From Metopolophium dirhodum (lineage: Eukaryota; Arthropoda; Insecta; Hemiptera; Aphididae), in assembly GCF_019925205.1 (NCBI RefSeq), contig NC_083568.1, positions 28,828,393 to 28,892,392 of the forward strand: 64,000 nucleotides of DNA. The letters are read 5' to 3'. The position numbers were made by a program, and so were the translations under genes. The notes beneath the pieces were generated by a model, which worked only from the letters and a program-made list of their open reading frames with translations, made no database searches and was not told where the DNA came from. Shown here in pieces: positions 13,469-26,749 of the stretch (positions are counted from its first letter, which is position 1; the number at the start of each line of letters is the position of its first letter).

Positions 13469-16400
13469 GTAAGGTATTTTTGTAGTGCATGTCCTGATAC
13501 CATATCGAAATCAATTAAGAACGATAGAAACTTTTGTTCAATTGTGCATATTAAACATAACCAAACATGTGAACAATAATTTGTAATTTAATTTATTGCT
13601 CATATCGTATTAAATTATATATAAGTCTGGTAACTTTTATTAATAATATGTAAATTATGTTTATAATACATAAGTGATATTAATCTTTTAAGTATATTTT
13701 TTATCTAAATAATTAAATTTAATAATATTATTTTCACTTAAATTAAGTCCAGTGTATTTATTAATCGTAGTTGGTGAAATATGGAAGTTGTTTTTAATAT
13801 AAAGAAAGTTAACTTAAAGTTGACTTCAGTCTACTATTATAGTATTAGTGCTTTATTCAACTTGTTGTCAACTTTGGTAAATTTGGTTCTCATCTAATTG
13901 AAGCCCAGATAAAATTAATTTACAACGTAGTTGGTGCATTATTCAATACGGATTATTATTAAGGATTTGTCAATTACAAATTTCGTTATTTTTTCACTGT
14001 ACAAATTTTATTTATACTATTCAGGTCATAAAATATCGACTAAAACAAGCTGTCGTGCCTGTGTGGTTTCTTGTTAATAGTAATCAATAACAATGGAAAA
14101 CTTTCAATAGGAAAGGGCAATGTATCGGTGTCTTATTTCTCATTTAAATTTAATAAGTATTAATATAACATTAATATGTTATATTAATACTTCTCATAAT
14201 TTTTTCGAACAGTATACTTGAATTGGTTGACAGTAAACTGAGTTTGGAAACATAAATTATAAGTAGGTAATAAAAACAAAGTTACCTACATATTTATAGT
14301 ACAAAACATAAATACAATTTTAGTCACAAATTCATATTTTATTGTTTTAATAGCTTTTATTGCATAGTTTATTATATTGAAATATTTATGGACAAACATC
14401 TTAACTGCAACTTGTCAATCCGCTATAATAATTTCTGATGGAAGGATCTAGTGAACAATTTCGTGGAAATAGTGATAAGGAACCGATAAGATGAAGTCTT
14501 ACAATATTTCTATAGTTAAATAAATACTCAACAATGCACTAAGACTATTATGAAAGCTATTGAACAGTAACTAAACTATAATTAATTTCCTTGACAGCCG
14601 TGACGTGTTACCATTGTCCCCAGTATTACACTAACCTGTGAGAGAGGGGTGCCAATATTTTTATTTTTTTTTATATATATCTATCTATATTATGTGTTTG
14701 GAGTTCATATTCTAATATTAAATGCAAATATTTAAGTGATTCTCGGAATAAATGGACTTATTAGTTTGTTTTTTGATTTGTTTGTACAGTACAAGTTATT
14801 TTTTGCATGTATATGTTTATACTTATAACTTGAAATAAACTTTTAACCTAATATTTATTGTAATTAGTATAAATGTATGAATATAACTGGAGATTAACTA
14901 CTCAGGATGGATTTTAGAACAAAATGATTCTGACTTACAATTATGCTTTGAGAATAAGTAATCCATAGAAAGAACCAATCTAAGACGCGAAGAATTTAAG
15001 TCGTAGAAATATTACTAAATAATTGTGTTGTACACTCGTTTGCCATAAAAATAAGTAATAAATTCGTTATAAATGGTCCCATTAAGCATTTTGTATTTTT
15101 ACTCCTTCTCACATAATAGAAAACCATTGATTAATAGGACAATTTGTGTTGAAGACTTAATGTAGATGTGCTCTTCACTTACCCAATGAACTTTCATCTA
15201 CATTTCATACCTGGTGAGCTCTAAAATGTATATTTAAGTGATTGAATTAGTGGCCTAAGTGTACAACTTTTTATTTAATATTTCATATAAAATAGACGGA
15301 AAATCTGATGGTATATTTGTGACCTAGTTTTTCGCAGATTAGTATCAGAATATAAACGCCAGCACGTCAGTCATTTTCGTATTAATTACGACGGTAATAT
15401 GCGTAGGTACCTACCTAATAATATAATCCTAAAACTCGTGTTAACTGTAATAAAAAATTATTTTAAATATAAACAGGTCCTTTAGGAATGAGTAGATAAA
15501 AAATTTTAATTTAACCGAGTTGAAAACAATAAGGCATAAAAACAATATTGGTTTAAAATGAGATACAAGTATTATTAATTAAAGCATCAAAATAATTTCT
15601 ATTCAGTAAACAAAAAGAAAAACAAACATAAACAAAAACAAGAAAAAAATGATTTGATACATATTTTAATTGTTTATATATTACCGTTATTATACCGTTT
15701 GTTGGTGTAAACTTGAATTTAGTAATTAAATTAATTTTATCGTATTTTTTGAGATGATTTATAGTTCGTAATAGAAATCAAACGGACGGTGAATAATTAG
15801 TTTATATAATTTAATAGGGAACAGTTTTTATTTTTAAGAAAATACAGGTCGTTAAACTTTCATTTCGTCGCATGTTTATTAAAACAAATATTGTAATAAC
15901 AATTTTTATTTTTTCGATGTAATTATATAATTATTTAATATAATTTGACTGTTACTGTAATAAGTTATTTTTGAAATGGAAAAAAATTCTTTCGCACGTG
16001 TTTGCTCATTCCATTTGCTACGTCGATGTGAATTTTGGAATGAAATACGGCAACGAGTAATGAAGCGAAGTAAGTCAGTGTACGAGATATATCTTAATGC
16101 ACTGTGCGTTGACATTTTCAAATTACCACCCCTTCACTCTATTTTGCGCTCGTTTCAGAGTCCTTTGGCAGGTAGCCTAAACAATTTCGGATAAAACATT
16201 TTATCCCTTGGCACGAGTCCATGGTTTTTGGTGTGAGGCGAAGGGAAGAAAGCAAAGAAATGCATAGATAGGATAAAGAAGAACAAAAAAGAAAAAAACA
16301 GGATCTAGTGCGAGGAAAAGTGAGAAACACGGAATGAAAGAAAGGGAAAAAGCGTAAAAAAAAAATCTGTTTACCCCGAGTGAAATTTTATGTGGCACTA

Positions 16401-17475
16401 AAGTAAAGTTAATAAGAAAATAATATCGATGCCGTGTCTCTCAGTTAGCTGATCGACGGGGCTGAATGATGAGATAAAAACCCATATTGTGGGTATAAAT
16501 ATTTTTTTATTAACTTTATTTCTTAGAAAGTAAACCAAACTTCAATATTATATTGATTTCTGTATACATTTATTTCGATAAATGATATAATAATGCAAAT
16601 CACGATAAAATTTAATTTAATATAATGACGATACTTTAATGTATGGAACTAAAAACATTGGCTAAGTGAACAGAAATGTTTTTATTACTGGTAAAAATTC
16701 CGAGTAAAGTAGTATGTTTATGTAAACTACTTGTTTTAATATTTTGTTTTGTTTAATTTTTAATTTATTGGGTTGGATTTGAAATTCGACAGTATAGTGT
16801 GTATCCAAAAAAAATACAAGTATAAATAATAGGTAAAAATATGAACCACCACTGTATTACAATTTCAATGTTTAACCTACAGATTACCAGAGTTACCAAA
16901 ATATACTTAGAGACCTAACTCATAAGTTATGACTTATTATAAGCAAGTTTCCAAAATACTGATTTGTTACACTAATAATATTTTCTAGTAAATGTTGTTT
17001 CATTTAATTTTTTATCCGTCAAAGAGATTTATAGAACAATATTGATTCTAATTTTATTAAAACATTAATGCAAGGGAATTGATTAATCTGGTATACCTTT
17101 TTTTTAAAAGCTGGAAGTTTTCATATCCTCAAGAGAGTTGTCGAGAAAATGGGACCAAACTTTAAAAAAAAAAACGAGGTTATTCCTGTACAGTAATGTA
17201 CAGACATTAAGCTATGTATACATATTTTATGCATAAAAAAATAAACTGATTAATATATTCCTCTTTAATCGTAGACTAATAGTTGTTTGACAATCTCTTG
17301 ACATACAAAAAATTATTCACAGTGACAATATTAGTTATTTTTGCTTATTATTGAAATAATAGTATAATACGGATGACGTAAAGGCATATAGGTGTCTATA
17401 TTTTGTACTATTTTATACGATAATTATATTTTAAAATCAAAATTAATAATAATTAAGCCACTGATCATTATTTTA
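13469..17475. other. AT-rich non-coding stretch with weak repeat and exon-like signals
   Basis: No supportable gene. The motif CGTAGTTGGTG occurs at 13766 and again at 13926, within sequence rich in AACTTAAAGTTGACTT-type words, which suggests a degraded dispersed repeat over about 13740-13990. A perfect hairpin lies at 14155-14192. A GC-richer window at 15976-16460 has an ATG-led 72-codon frame broken by a good donor (GCGAA/GTAAGT) and a purine-rich tract at 16240-16360. None of this is convincing as a gene. Confidence 0.4.
14155..14192. repeat. Perfect inverted repeat, 17-bp stem, 4-nt loop
   Basis: AAGTATTAATATAACAT (14155-14171) is exactly reverse-complementary to 14176-14192; the loop is TAAT. 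Nearly all pairs are A/T. A cruciform or foldback remnant is the simplest reading. Confidence 0.9.
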
Positions 17476-18360
17476 GATTCTGAGTGGAACGATGAATGTA
17501 TTGATTTTACAATGATGTGTTTTTTTTATTTTTTTATTTTTGTGTCTGTCATCACCTTTTAGGACAGTAAAAATGCTTGAATTTTCTTCAACAATATCTT
17601 TTCTGATAGGAAAGTGAATCTAGTTGGTACTTTGGGAGGTCAAAAGTAAAAATTTCTCAGTAGTTTTCAAAAGCGACGTGAAAAACAAAAGAAAAAATTA
17701 AGGAAAACAGGAATTTATATGCAAAATCTGTTTTTGAGAAAATCGATTTTGGTTTTTGGTACAACTCTAAAACAAATAACAGTAGGTACATGAAATTTTG
17801 ACTGATATTATATTAGAATTTTCTATACACCATAACATTTTCCAAATATTTTGAGCTGTTTACGCACATTTTCAGTTTCCATTTTTTTAGTTTTTTTTTC
17901 TATAAATATCAATAAAATTGTATTTGTTGGGTAAAAAGCGTGAAAATTTAATGCAAAGCTCCTGATATATTTTTACAATAGCAGTTAAAAAATATTAAAA
18001 ATACATAGGCACAATTTTTTTTTTATAAGCATTTAAAGTTCGAATTTTGACAACATTTATCAAATTCAAAATTTAATAATTATTTTGTTAAAAATGTATA
18101 AAATGTTCAACTTTTTTAGCTAAGGATTGAAAATTTAAAACAAGGGTTCACGTAAATAGGTAAAAATAATGACTTTATTTCACAATAATATCATCAAATA
18201 TACTTAGAAATATCATAGGCTGACTGAACGTTTTCGCTCAGAATCGTTTTTCTTATACAATGATATTAAATCATTGAATTCAAATTTAACAACATCCATT
18301 ACAGTGACCCACTTGTAACCTACTGTACAGCAGGTCAACACCCACTTGCCCACCTTTTTT
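17476..18360 (+). repeat. Dispersed repeat family, short copy
   Basis: This copy is clearly related to 36287-37537. The left end begins GATTCTGAGTGGAACGATGA and the right end carries CGCTCAGAATCG followed by a conserved tail ending in CCCACTTGCCCACC and a T run. The two ends contain an inverted match (GATTCTGAG at 17476 against CTCAGAATC at 18237). The interior is T-rich and has no coding capacity. By eye the terminal 100-150 bases agree with the other copy at well over 80%. It is probably a non-autonomous element; I cannot name its superfamily. Confidence 0.75.
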
Positions 18361-19664
18361 TATATTATAGGTCTTATATATATCTTAAAAGTAGGTATTG
18401 TGTTTCTATAAATGTAATAACTGTTGTTTTTTTATGATTTTCTAAATTGTTCATAATTGAATAAACTGTCTTAATATTGAGGGACTGAGTTAAGAGTGTC
18501 TGAAAAATTCATGTTGAATGTATACAAAATATATCGGTAGAAAATTAGAGCACATCGAGGAATAAAGTTTTAGCTGTTTTTGTGTTTCCAATAGTTCCAA
18601 TTAAATAATTATTATCGTTTTGTCGAAGTAGTTTTGTTGTGGTTATGGACATAAAAACAAAACAATACATTTAACAAACTTGTACTGTAATAACCATTAA
18701 AACAATTTCATCCAATTCAAACATACCTAATGCTACTGATGCACGAGCCCTGTGGCAACATTGAATTCAATAATGACCGAGTTATGTTTATCCTGTCGTT
18801 TGAATATAAACATAAGTTTAAAATTTGAAATTTTATAATAATATTATAATGTAGTTCGAGAAAATATTTCAACTTCATCTGTAGAAATAAAAACTTATGG
18901 AGGAATAAATATAGCAGATAATATTTTTATACCTACCTAATTATCTAAACAACATTGAATTACATTTATTTTAAAATTTAAATATATATAGATATATGCC
19001 ATTAGAACAGTATATTTTGATAAAATATAAATGTATTAAAACAATTTATCAAACAGTTTTAAATTTAAATTTACAACTGTACTACTACAGTTATTTAGGT
19101 ATGTAGATAATAATATTCTTGTTTATGATTAATAATATTATGTTTAGAATAGACATAAAACATTTTAATGTAACTCTCATATAATGTAAAATATCCATTC
19201 ACCTATCATAAAAATTACTGTAAAACAAAAAATATTTATATACAGCATAACATAAATAATCATAATTTACTTCAAAATTAGGTTTTGTATATAATGTGAT
19301 TTCAATAAAAACTAATTTACAAAATTAAATAAGTCAATAAGTTTTGTTTTATTACAATATAATTATTTGCAATTAATCATTATTTAGTTATCAAATGAGT
19401 ACTATATATTATTATTTCTATCAAAATATATTGTATTTATACCTTGAATATATTATGAATAAATTAATAAAAAAAACAATGGAAATCAACACAATAACAA
19501 TAATTATTATATGTGAGATTCGTTAAAAATAATATTTATTTACAATTTTTACATTGATAACAACAAATAGATTTGAAATATTACTATGTAATTTTATTAC
19601 ATGTTTTTTTTTCATATTATAAATGTATTCAGATGAACATTTGTTTACGATGTTTTAATTTACG

Positions 19665-19711
19665 AATTGCGTATTTTAGCAATTTAAACCAAATTGCTAA
19701 AATACGCAATT
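19665..19711. repeat. Perfect inverted repeat, 21-bp stem, 5-nt loop
   Basis: The left arm 19665-19685 (key bases GCGTATTTTAGCAATTT) is exactly reverse-complementary to 19691-19711; the loop is AAACC. It is the longest perfect stem noticed in the window and contains two CpG-bearing ends. An A run follows the right arm. The structure is shorter than a typical animal pre-miRNA. It may be a small foldback element or a recent palindromic duplication. Confidence 0.9.
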
Positions 19712-22700
19712 TAAAAAAAATCTATTTGTTTTTCGACTAAAATCCGTGAACTCCTAATAATTGAGATTTTAAATTATGATACAGCTCTCTGCATGTACTG
19801 CAGCTAAAATGTTAACACTATTGAATATTTGTTTTAAATTAAATGAACACTGTTTACAGATGTTTCCCTGCAAATGATTAAAACAATTTAGTGATTTTTT
19901 TTTCTATTATAAATAATGTTCGAATTATACCTACCTACCTATTGATAATAATGAAGTGATTTTAATTAAAATATCCCCATAAGCAAATACTATCTACAGA
20001 ATAATTATGTGGCCTATAGTTGGTATAATTATTTTCTGTCACAACATAAATTAATTCTGGATGCAATTTGCATTTTGCAAGTTTCAACATTTTGTGAACT
20101 ATTCGATTATGAAATGATTTTATTTAAACAGTCAATCGAAGACTGCAGCTGATATTGAGATAGCGCAAAACGAGTGAGAAAGGATTTCAATAACTTCACG
20201 GTGTACCTAGTTCTCATTCACTGGGCCGTACTTTCTCAATTCGCATGACCGTTTCCTCGTTGGGTTACAAATCCTTTTATTATTTTTTAAATTAAATTGA
20301 TTCGCAAATCGTGACGTCCATACTATTGCTATAATAATAATATACAGATAATATGTACATTTCGTGTTTAATTCTGAAACGCCAATATACTTCCAATATA
20401 CGTTCAATCTCTTTTTGTTTTACTTTGATAATATTTCTTAGCAACAACGCACAACGCGTGTCATTACTCAAAGTCAAAACGATATGTGTGTAATAATCGG
20501 TCTTCCGAGAGCAAAACGTGTTCTTCCGGAAGAACAAAACGATTGATAACCGTAATAATAATAGTTAATATTTTTTCTTGTCAGATTTTCTTAGCTATAA
20601 TATTAAATTGTAAACTTTGGCTATAACAGTTTACACATAAGAATAACGAGCACATAGGAAAAAAACAGCATCAATGTTAGATAAACTATATAATATGTCT
20701 ATTTTATCAGAAAATATAAAGTGGATTATTTTATGGCACCGTTAAACAAATATTATATTCTAATGAACTGATTCACTTTTTAAAAAAAATATTATATTCA
20801 GTAAAAGGACTATACTAATATTTAATTTTAAAATTATTTTTCTATTTAATCAACGTACACAATATTATAAACCATACATTTTACTTAATGCTATATTATA
20901 TCGAAAGTTTCTAAATATTAATAAAAATTCCATTTTTTTTAAATTTTAACTTATAGTATATTATACTTGGATTAACTTAATCAAAATTTATTAACAAATT
21001 ACAAATTACATCGATATTAATCGTTCACGTTCGAATTTGGTGAATATAAAATAATGAATGACATATTTGGTTCAGATTCTTTGGAAACTATTTAAGATAA
21101 ATTATGAATAATTAATTTTATAAGAAAGTTATATAATTATTACAACAGTTTGATGAAGTTTTATTTAAAGTATTGAAATTTAACTTGGATTATACTATAT
21201 AGTCAAATCAGTTTTCAAATGTTTCATTATTTTTAGAGGAAATCACAAAAACGAATTAAAAATATATTCGCTTCTATTACTTTCCCGATTTTGGTTATTC
21301 ATTAGGTACTCTTCACCTCTACATTCTTATAATGAAATAATAGTATGTATTATTTAATTGTCTCATCAAATACCTACTATTTTATAAATACGTTCTCATA
21401 GAGGAAGTAAAGACTAAAGGTTAATGTTATAAATTAAATTGCATATTGCGGCTGTATTTAAATTTTTTAAAATTCACTATTTATAGACTTTTTAATCCCG
21501 TCCTTACAAATGCTTTATACTTCCTAAGCATTTTTGATGAAATTATTTGATATTATGGGTCGAGTATGTGTATAGGTATATGATTTTGGTCGTTTTAGAA
21601 TTAAACTGCGTGTTGTATATCTCTACTAGTCTATAAATATTACATATTTTATCGTTCGCAAGCATATTACGAGGTAATATTAATATAATATTTCCACATA
21701 AATCAGTGAAGAGATATAGTTGAGAGTTTAGTTGTTTAGTTGCAAACATTATGTTAATAGTAAACGTGTACTGATGAAATTGTTTGTGGAACATTAATTT
21801 TGGTAGTAACGTTTTTTTTTTTATGAACACTTGTCTTATTCGCTATTTAAACGTCAAAGCTTACATAATATTACATAAATATGTATAATATTATTATGTT
21901 TACAATAATGATGTTTTTATCCAATGATGTGGTCTCGTCACCCGCAGTTTGTATTGAACGTAAAATATACGTAATACAAAATGAAGGTTCAAATTTAATT
22001 CTGCCTTCATTATCTTAAAAATAATTTTGTTACTAAAATTAAAATGTATAAACGTTAATATCTATATATACTGTACACATTTATCAATACTAATAATACG
22101 TTATAATGAATAACTTATGCGAGTAAGCTATGGTTAAATTAAGGTAATTTTGAACAGTTTTGGTTATAGAATTTTCAAAAATGATATTCATTTGACTAGG
22201 TAGTTGAAGACTTATTATTTGATCTTTGGTGATGAATTTCAATTTTCAAAATTTTAAATACCCTAATAATTAAATGTTATTATTACTATTATTAATAAAA
22301 CCTAAAATGAATATTCATCAGATAAGTAATCTTGGGTAATTTATTATGACTTGTATATTCAATTAAAAATTAATATTACTCAATCGATTCAAATATCTCT
22401 AAATATGTCAAACATTTCTGATATAACCTAAATTGCTTATTTGTTAGTGCAAAGTAAACTTAGATTTTAAGCCGTTATAGCTTTTTACGCAAATCTAACT
22501 ATAAAGTAAAAAACATTATTATTAATTACCTGGTTGATAAAAATATGTAATAACTCTTGTTTATTTTTTCAACAATCATTATAGGTGTCTTTACTCAATA
22601 TTTCGTTCGTTTTTAGATTTCATTTCCATCATTGATTTTATTTATAGTCGTATTCGAATTATATATTATGATGTATATTATAACCAAATAATTATTTTAT

Positions 22701-23018
22701 TTTTATATTGACACTGTTAATGAATTTGTAACTGAATAAAAATATAAAATTTGTTAGAAGTTATATAATTACAAATGTCGACTATTATAATTCACAATTT
22801 AACCAAGCAATAATATTTGAATAACAGTCGTAACTGCAATAATACGGCGTTTTGATTGAATTTGTAGGTAACCTATCTTTTAAATTATACAATATCAATG
22901 CATTATATTATAATATTATAATAATGTTTCTATTTGACAGAATCTCTATAAAACTATGTTTGAATAAAAATTGTAGGCACAAGGTGACCTCTATGTATCA
23001 AAATAACTGAATAAACCG

Positions 23019-23036
23019 GTGTGTGTGTGTGTGTGT
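23019..23036. repeat. (GT)n microsatellite
   Basis: About nine GT units, followed by an interrupted GAGTGTGTGA tail. Confidence 0.9.
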
Positions 23037-26000
23037 TCGTGAGTGTGTGACTTATTTTGCACTCATCGATATCCCTGCATGGCTTTACACTGGTCGATAG
23101 AACAAGTAGAAAATTACATGTCAACTAAGTCCTAGGTGATTACTGTGTTTGAAATACAATGAAATTGAATCCGTTTTCATTTCTAAAATAACAATGACAC
23201 GAGTGCATGACTATATATTATTATTATTATCATCCTATATAGGTACGTACACTTGTTTAACGCGATATTGAATTCTATTTTCGAGAATATTTATTGCGAA
23301 TTGAAAAAAAAAAATGTATAAAATAACAAAGTTTAAAAAAAATAGTAAACAAAGAACATGCTGTCATATAAACAAACATATAATTTGGAGTCAAAATTAA
23401 GAAATTTGTAAAATGAGCCTTTTTTTATTCCCAAAAACTTGCACTAAAAATATGAATGCACGTATGAAAAATACAGAATGGTATTATACTAGTATTTTAT
23501 TTAATAAAAAGTCTACTAATCGCAAAATAACAACATTCCATTGGATTTGTTTTTTGATGATAAAAATTAAAAACAAATAATCATAATGTCATTTTTTTAC
23601 GATTGCGCAATCCTTCTTGATTCTTACCCATTACCATGGAACACGATTTTAAAATTATATATAATTAACATGTTATTACATAATACATTTTATTATATTA
23701 TGCGTGGTAAAATTGACATAAACATTGCAAGAAATTACATATTTACATCAACATAATACAATATAAATACAGTACATATTATGTGAAAAACTATATTATA
23801 AAAACATATTTTTTAAATATTTACCAACTAAATATAAAATAGTTAAAAATAAACTTGATATTAATAAAACTTTGAACTTTAATGTCTATCCGAGATATCA
23901 TATAAAAATATTTATTTTCTTTATAAAATCAACAATGGATTGGTACACATCACAAAGAAATTCGTGACAGCTAGACGTAATGGCCGAAAAACTGAATATT
24001 TAAAATAAAACATTTTAAGTAGAAAATAAAAATGAATTATATTCAAAACATACATTAACTTGTTATTCAAAATTTTATCGCCAAAAAAATGAATAAATTA
24101 AGTTTATAGTTAACTTCTGTATAACTATAATTATTTAGTTAAAGCACCATAAAAAAAATAACCGTTTATTGTCAAGCAGGCCAGCGTATAATTATTTATA
24201 TAACTGCGTTATATTGTATAATATGATTAGGTTATATATATTAGGTTTTATATTTATATAATATACCTATTTATATATTATATATTATATAATATAATAC
24301 TTTATATATTCATACCTAAGTACCTAACAACAGTATTAATTATTAAAAATGAATTACTTTTAAATCAATAGATATAAAAGGATTTCATGTATAAATTAAA
24401 GAAGAAATTTAAAATCTAAAATGTAAACATTTATGTATTAAATTTAAACTTTAATTATTTAGACTATTTTACGACCACTAAAGGGATTCTGTTAAATATG
24501 AAATTTACTTATGTTTATGCCGCTTGAAATAATATATTATATAGCTCATTAGTTTGTTCTAAATTTAAAAATGTACAAATACATTTAAATGGATACAATA
24601 ATAATTGTTCTTATAATATTATTTTCAACCATTGATTAAATAGGTACTTAATTGTAAGGTTATGTTATGCCATTCAATTTGTTGGTAATAATTTTAAATT
24701 TATTTATACAAAACTTTTTGTAGTGTTATGTGTTTGTAAAATATTCAGAAAATCAAAATACAGATATATGTTGTTCAATTTATTTTCAATAAAGATCGTG
24801 AGACTGGTTCTTGATATTTAAAATATTAAAAAAACGACATATTTTACTGTTATAATATATTATTTAATGATATTACACAATAGAAATGTAACGAAATATT
24901 TAATAATTTAATAATACACTCATTTCCAGTGTCTTACGTATTTACGTTTACAATAATAATTTATCAAACTCATTTAAATAAAAATACTTTTGAAATACAA
25001 AGAGGAATATTTTTAATGTTATTTATATTACTAAAAACTACGTTAGTGTTTGGAGGGAAAGAGTAATAAGCATTTCAATATAAATCTACAATCTCGTCTT
25101 ACACAAAAAATTAAGTTATATTTATTGTTATCTCAGACACGGAAAAAAGTCTTAGTTATTCAAACAATATTTCACTGAAAGGTTTTAATATTATTTTAAC
25201 ATTACGATTGCAAAGCAGCAAGCGCCGTTAAATTGTTTTTGATTTTAGTGAGGTACTAAAATACTACGAAAATCTTTATTCCAGTAAATATAATTATTTC
25301 CAACCAAATTAAATTAAATATAATATTAATTGATATTTTATCTTGGTCATATCTCATTCTTGAAATATTTTAATATCAGTAAAAACTAACTGTAAAAGTT
25401 CTCTGATACTGTTTTCCAAATTTATTTTAACTTGTTTTCACTTGAAAACGATGCTGACTGCTGTTCTAGTGCTCAACAAATGGTACATTTCACTCTTTAA
25501 CGAAAGTCTTCACGGTATCTAAGTGTGCTCCATTTAAAATATAAACCACCAGCAATAATTTAATTTGTCGTATTAATTTTTTTTTTATTCTGCCAACATT
25601 TTTAGGGGCCTTGTCTACAATGTGTTCAATAATATACTACACTACTATAGCCCCAAAAACCATTTTCGATAATCGGCTAAGTTTTAATTTTTTACGTTGA
25701 AAGTTAAACAAGTGTTAACATAAAATTGCACTTTCATTCGCAATGGAATGTAATATTATTGTAATGTTTACACATTTTTTGAATACTAATACAATAATAC
25801 AGTGAGAAAAAAATTAAATTTTTTAAATTAATAATATAGGTAGGTATCAACAAACCATATTTGATAAAAAAATTGTCACACGAATTATAATGTCTTTATA
25901 GAATAATATTATGTCTTCTAGTTTCTCCGTCCTAAAAGAAAACTTCTATATATAATAAATATATACATAATATACGTAAACATATATCCGCACAATATAA

Positions 26001-26308
26001 TATGATATAATATAATGAATTCGTGGATTAGAGTCCATTCAAACAGGTTGAAATGACTTCGGTCCGAAAATTACCGATATTTTATTCAGGGCCCTAACCT
26101 GTGGAAGCGTGGTATACCCACATATGGTGGGTTTAAAACGTGTTGTACCCACTCGGCAAGACACGGCTGAGCACGTGGTGTGTGCTATATTATAATATAC
26201 GCGACGACGCGTACATTTTTAAGGTCTGCGGAATGACACGTTTTATATATTACCATTATTATGTAATACATATATACACTTCGATCCTCGTGAGTGAGAG
26301 TTTATATA

Positions 26309-26670
26309 CCGGGTGATTATTTATCATTGAACACTCATTGTTTGAAAAAGTACCTAGAAAACATATTTTTACATAGTTTCTAATCGTTAAGAAATCACAT
26401 TTAAAAAAAATTATATTTTTTACTTTTTTGAATTTATTACAACAAACAGTTTTAATTTCATCTTCGAAATGTTTTTCTGAAATATGTATAAATCTTAAGT
26501 TTTCTAAAAAATATTTAAAATATAATTTTTTTTTTTTTTTAAACGTTGTTTTGTAACGTCTTGATATGTTAAAAAAATATTTACAAAGACATAATTACGC
26601 TTGACGAATAATGACGTTTCTTTGTCAATTCTTCGCCTTCGATTCTCACGTGAAATATGAATCACCCGGT
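26309..26670. mobile_element. MITE with CCGGGTGATT terminal inverted repeats and TA duplication
   Basis: The left terminus CCGGGTGATT (26309-26318) and right terminus AATCACCCGG (26661-26670, one A earlier at 26660) are exact inverted repeats. Both are bordered by TA (26307-26308 and 26671-26672), and the flanking TATA is shared, so the visible palindrome is 14 bases. The 362-base interior is AT-rich with no transposase frame. A TA target duplication with short inverted termini is typical of Tc1/mariner-like non-autonomous elements; the superfamily assignment is inference. Confidence 0.75.
26525..26540. repeat. Poly(T) tract
   Basis: A run of about 15 T inside the inverted-repeat element at 26309-26670. 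Confidence 0.85.
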
Positions 26671-26724
26671 ATACAGATTATATTATATTATATTGTTACA
26701 ACGTGCGCGAAATATAATAATAAC

Positions 26725-26743
26725 CATATTATTATTATTATAT
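26725..26743. repeat. (ATT)n short microsatellite
   Basis: Five ATT units just outside the inverted-repeat element, at the left edge of the CpG-rich zone. Confidence 0.8.
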
Positions 26744-26749
26744 ATACTT

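Larger units (their letters stand above)
18361..26300. other. Long AT-rich non-coding stretch
   Basis: No gene supported. The stretch holds a 21-base-pair perfect hairpin at 19665-19711, a GT microsatellite at 23019, an alternating A/T tract near 24240-24300 and many TATAATATTATA motifs. A slightly GC-richer segment at 20200-20540 has overlapping minus-strand open frames of 66 and 81 codons with no recognisable content. Confidence 0.5.
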
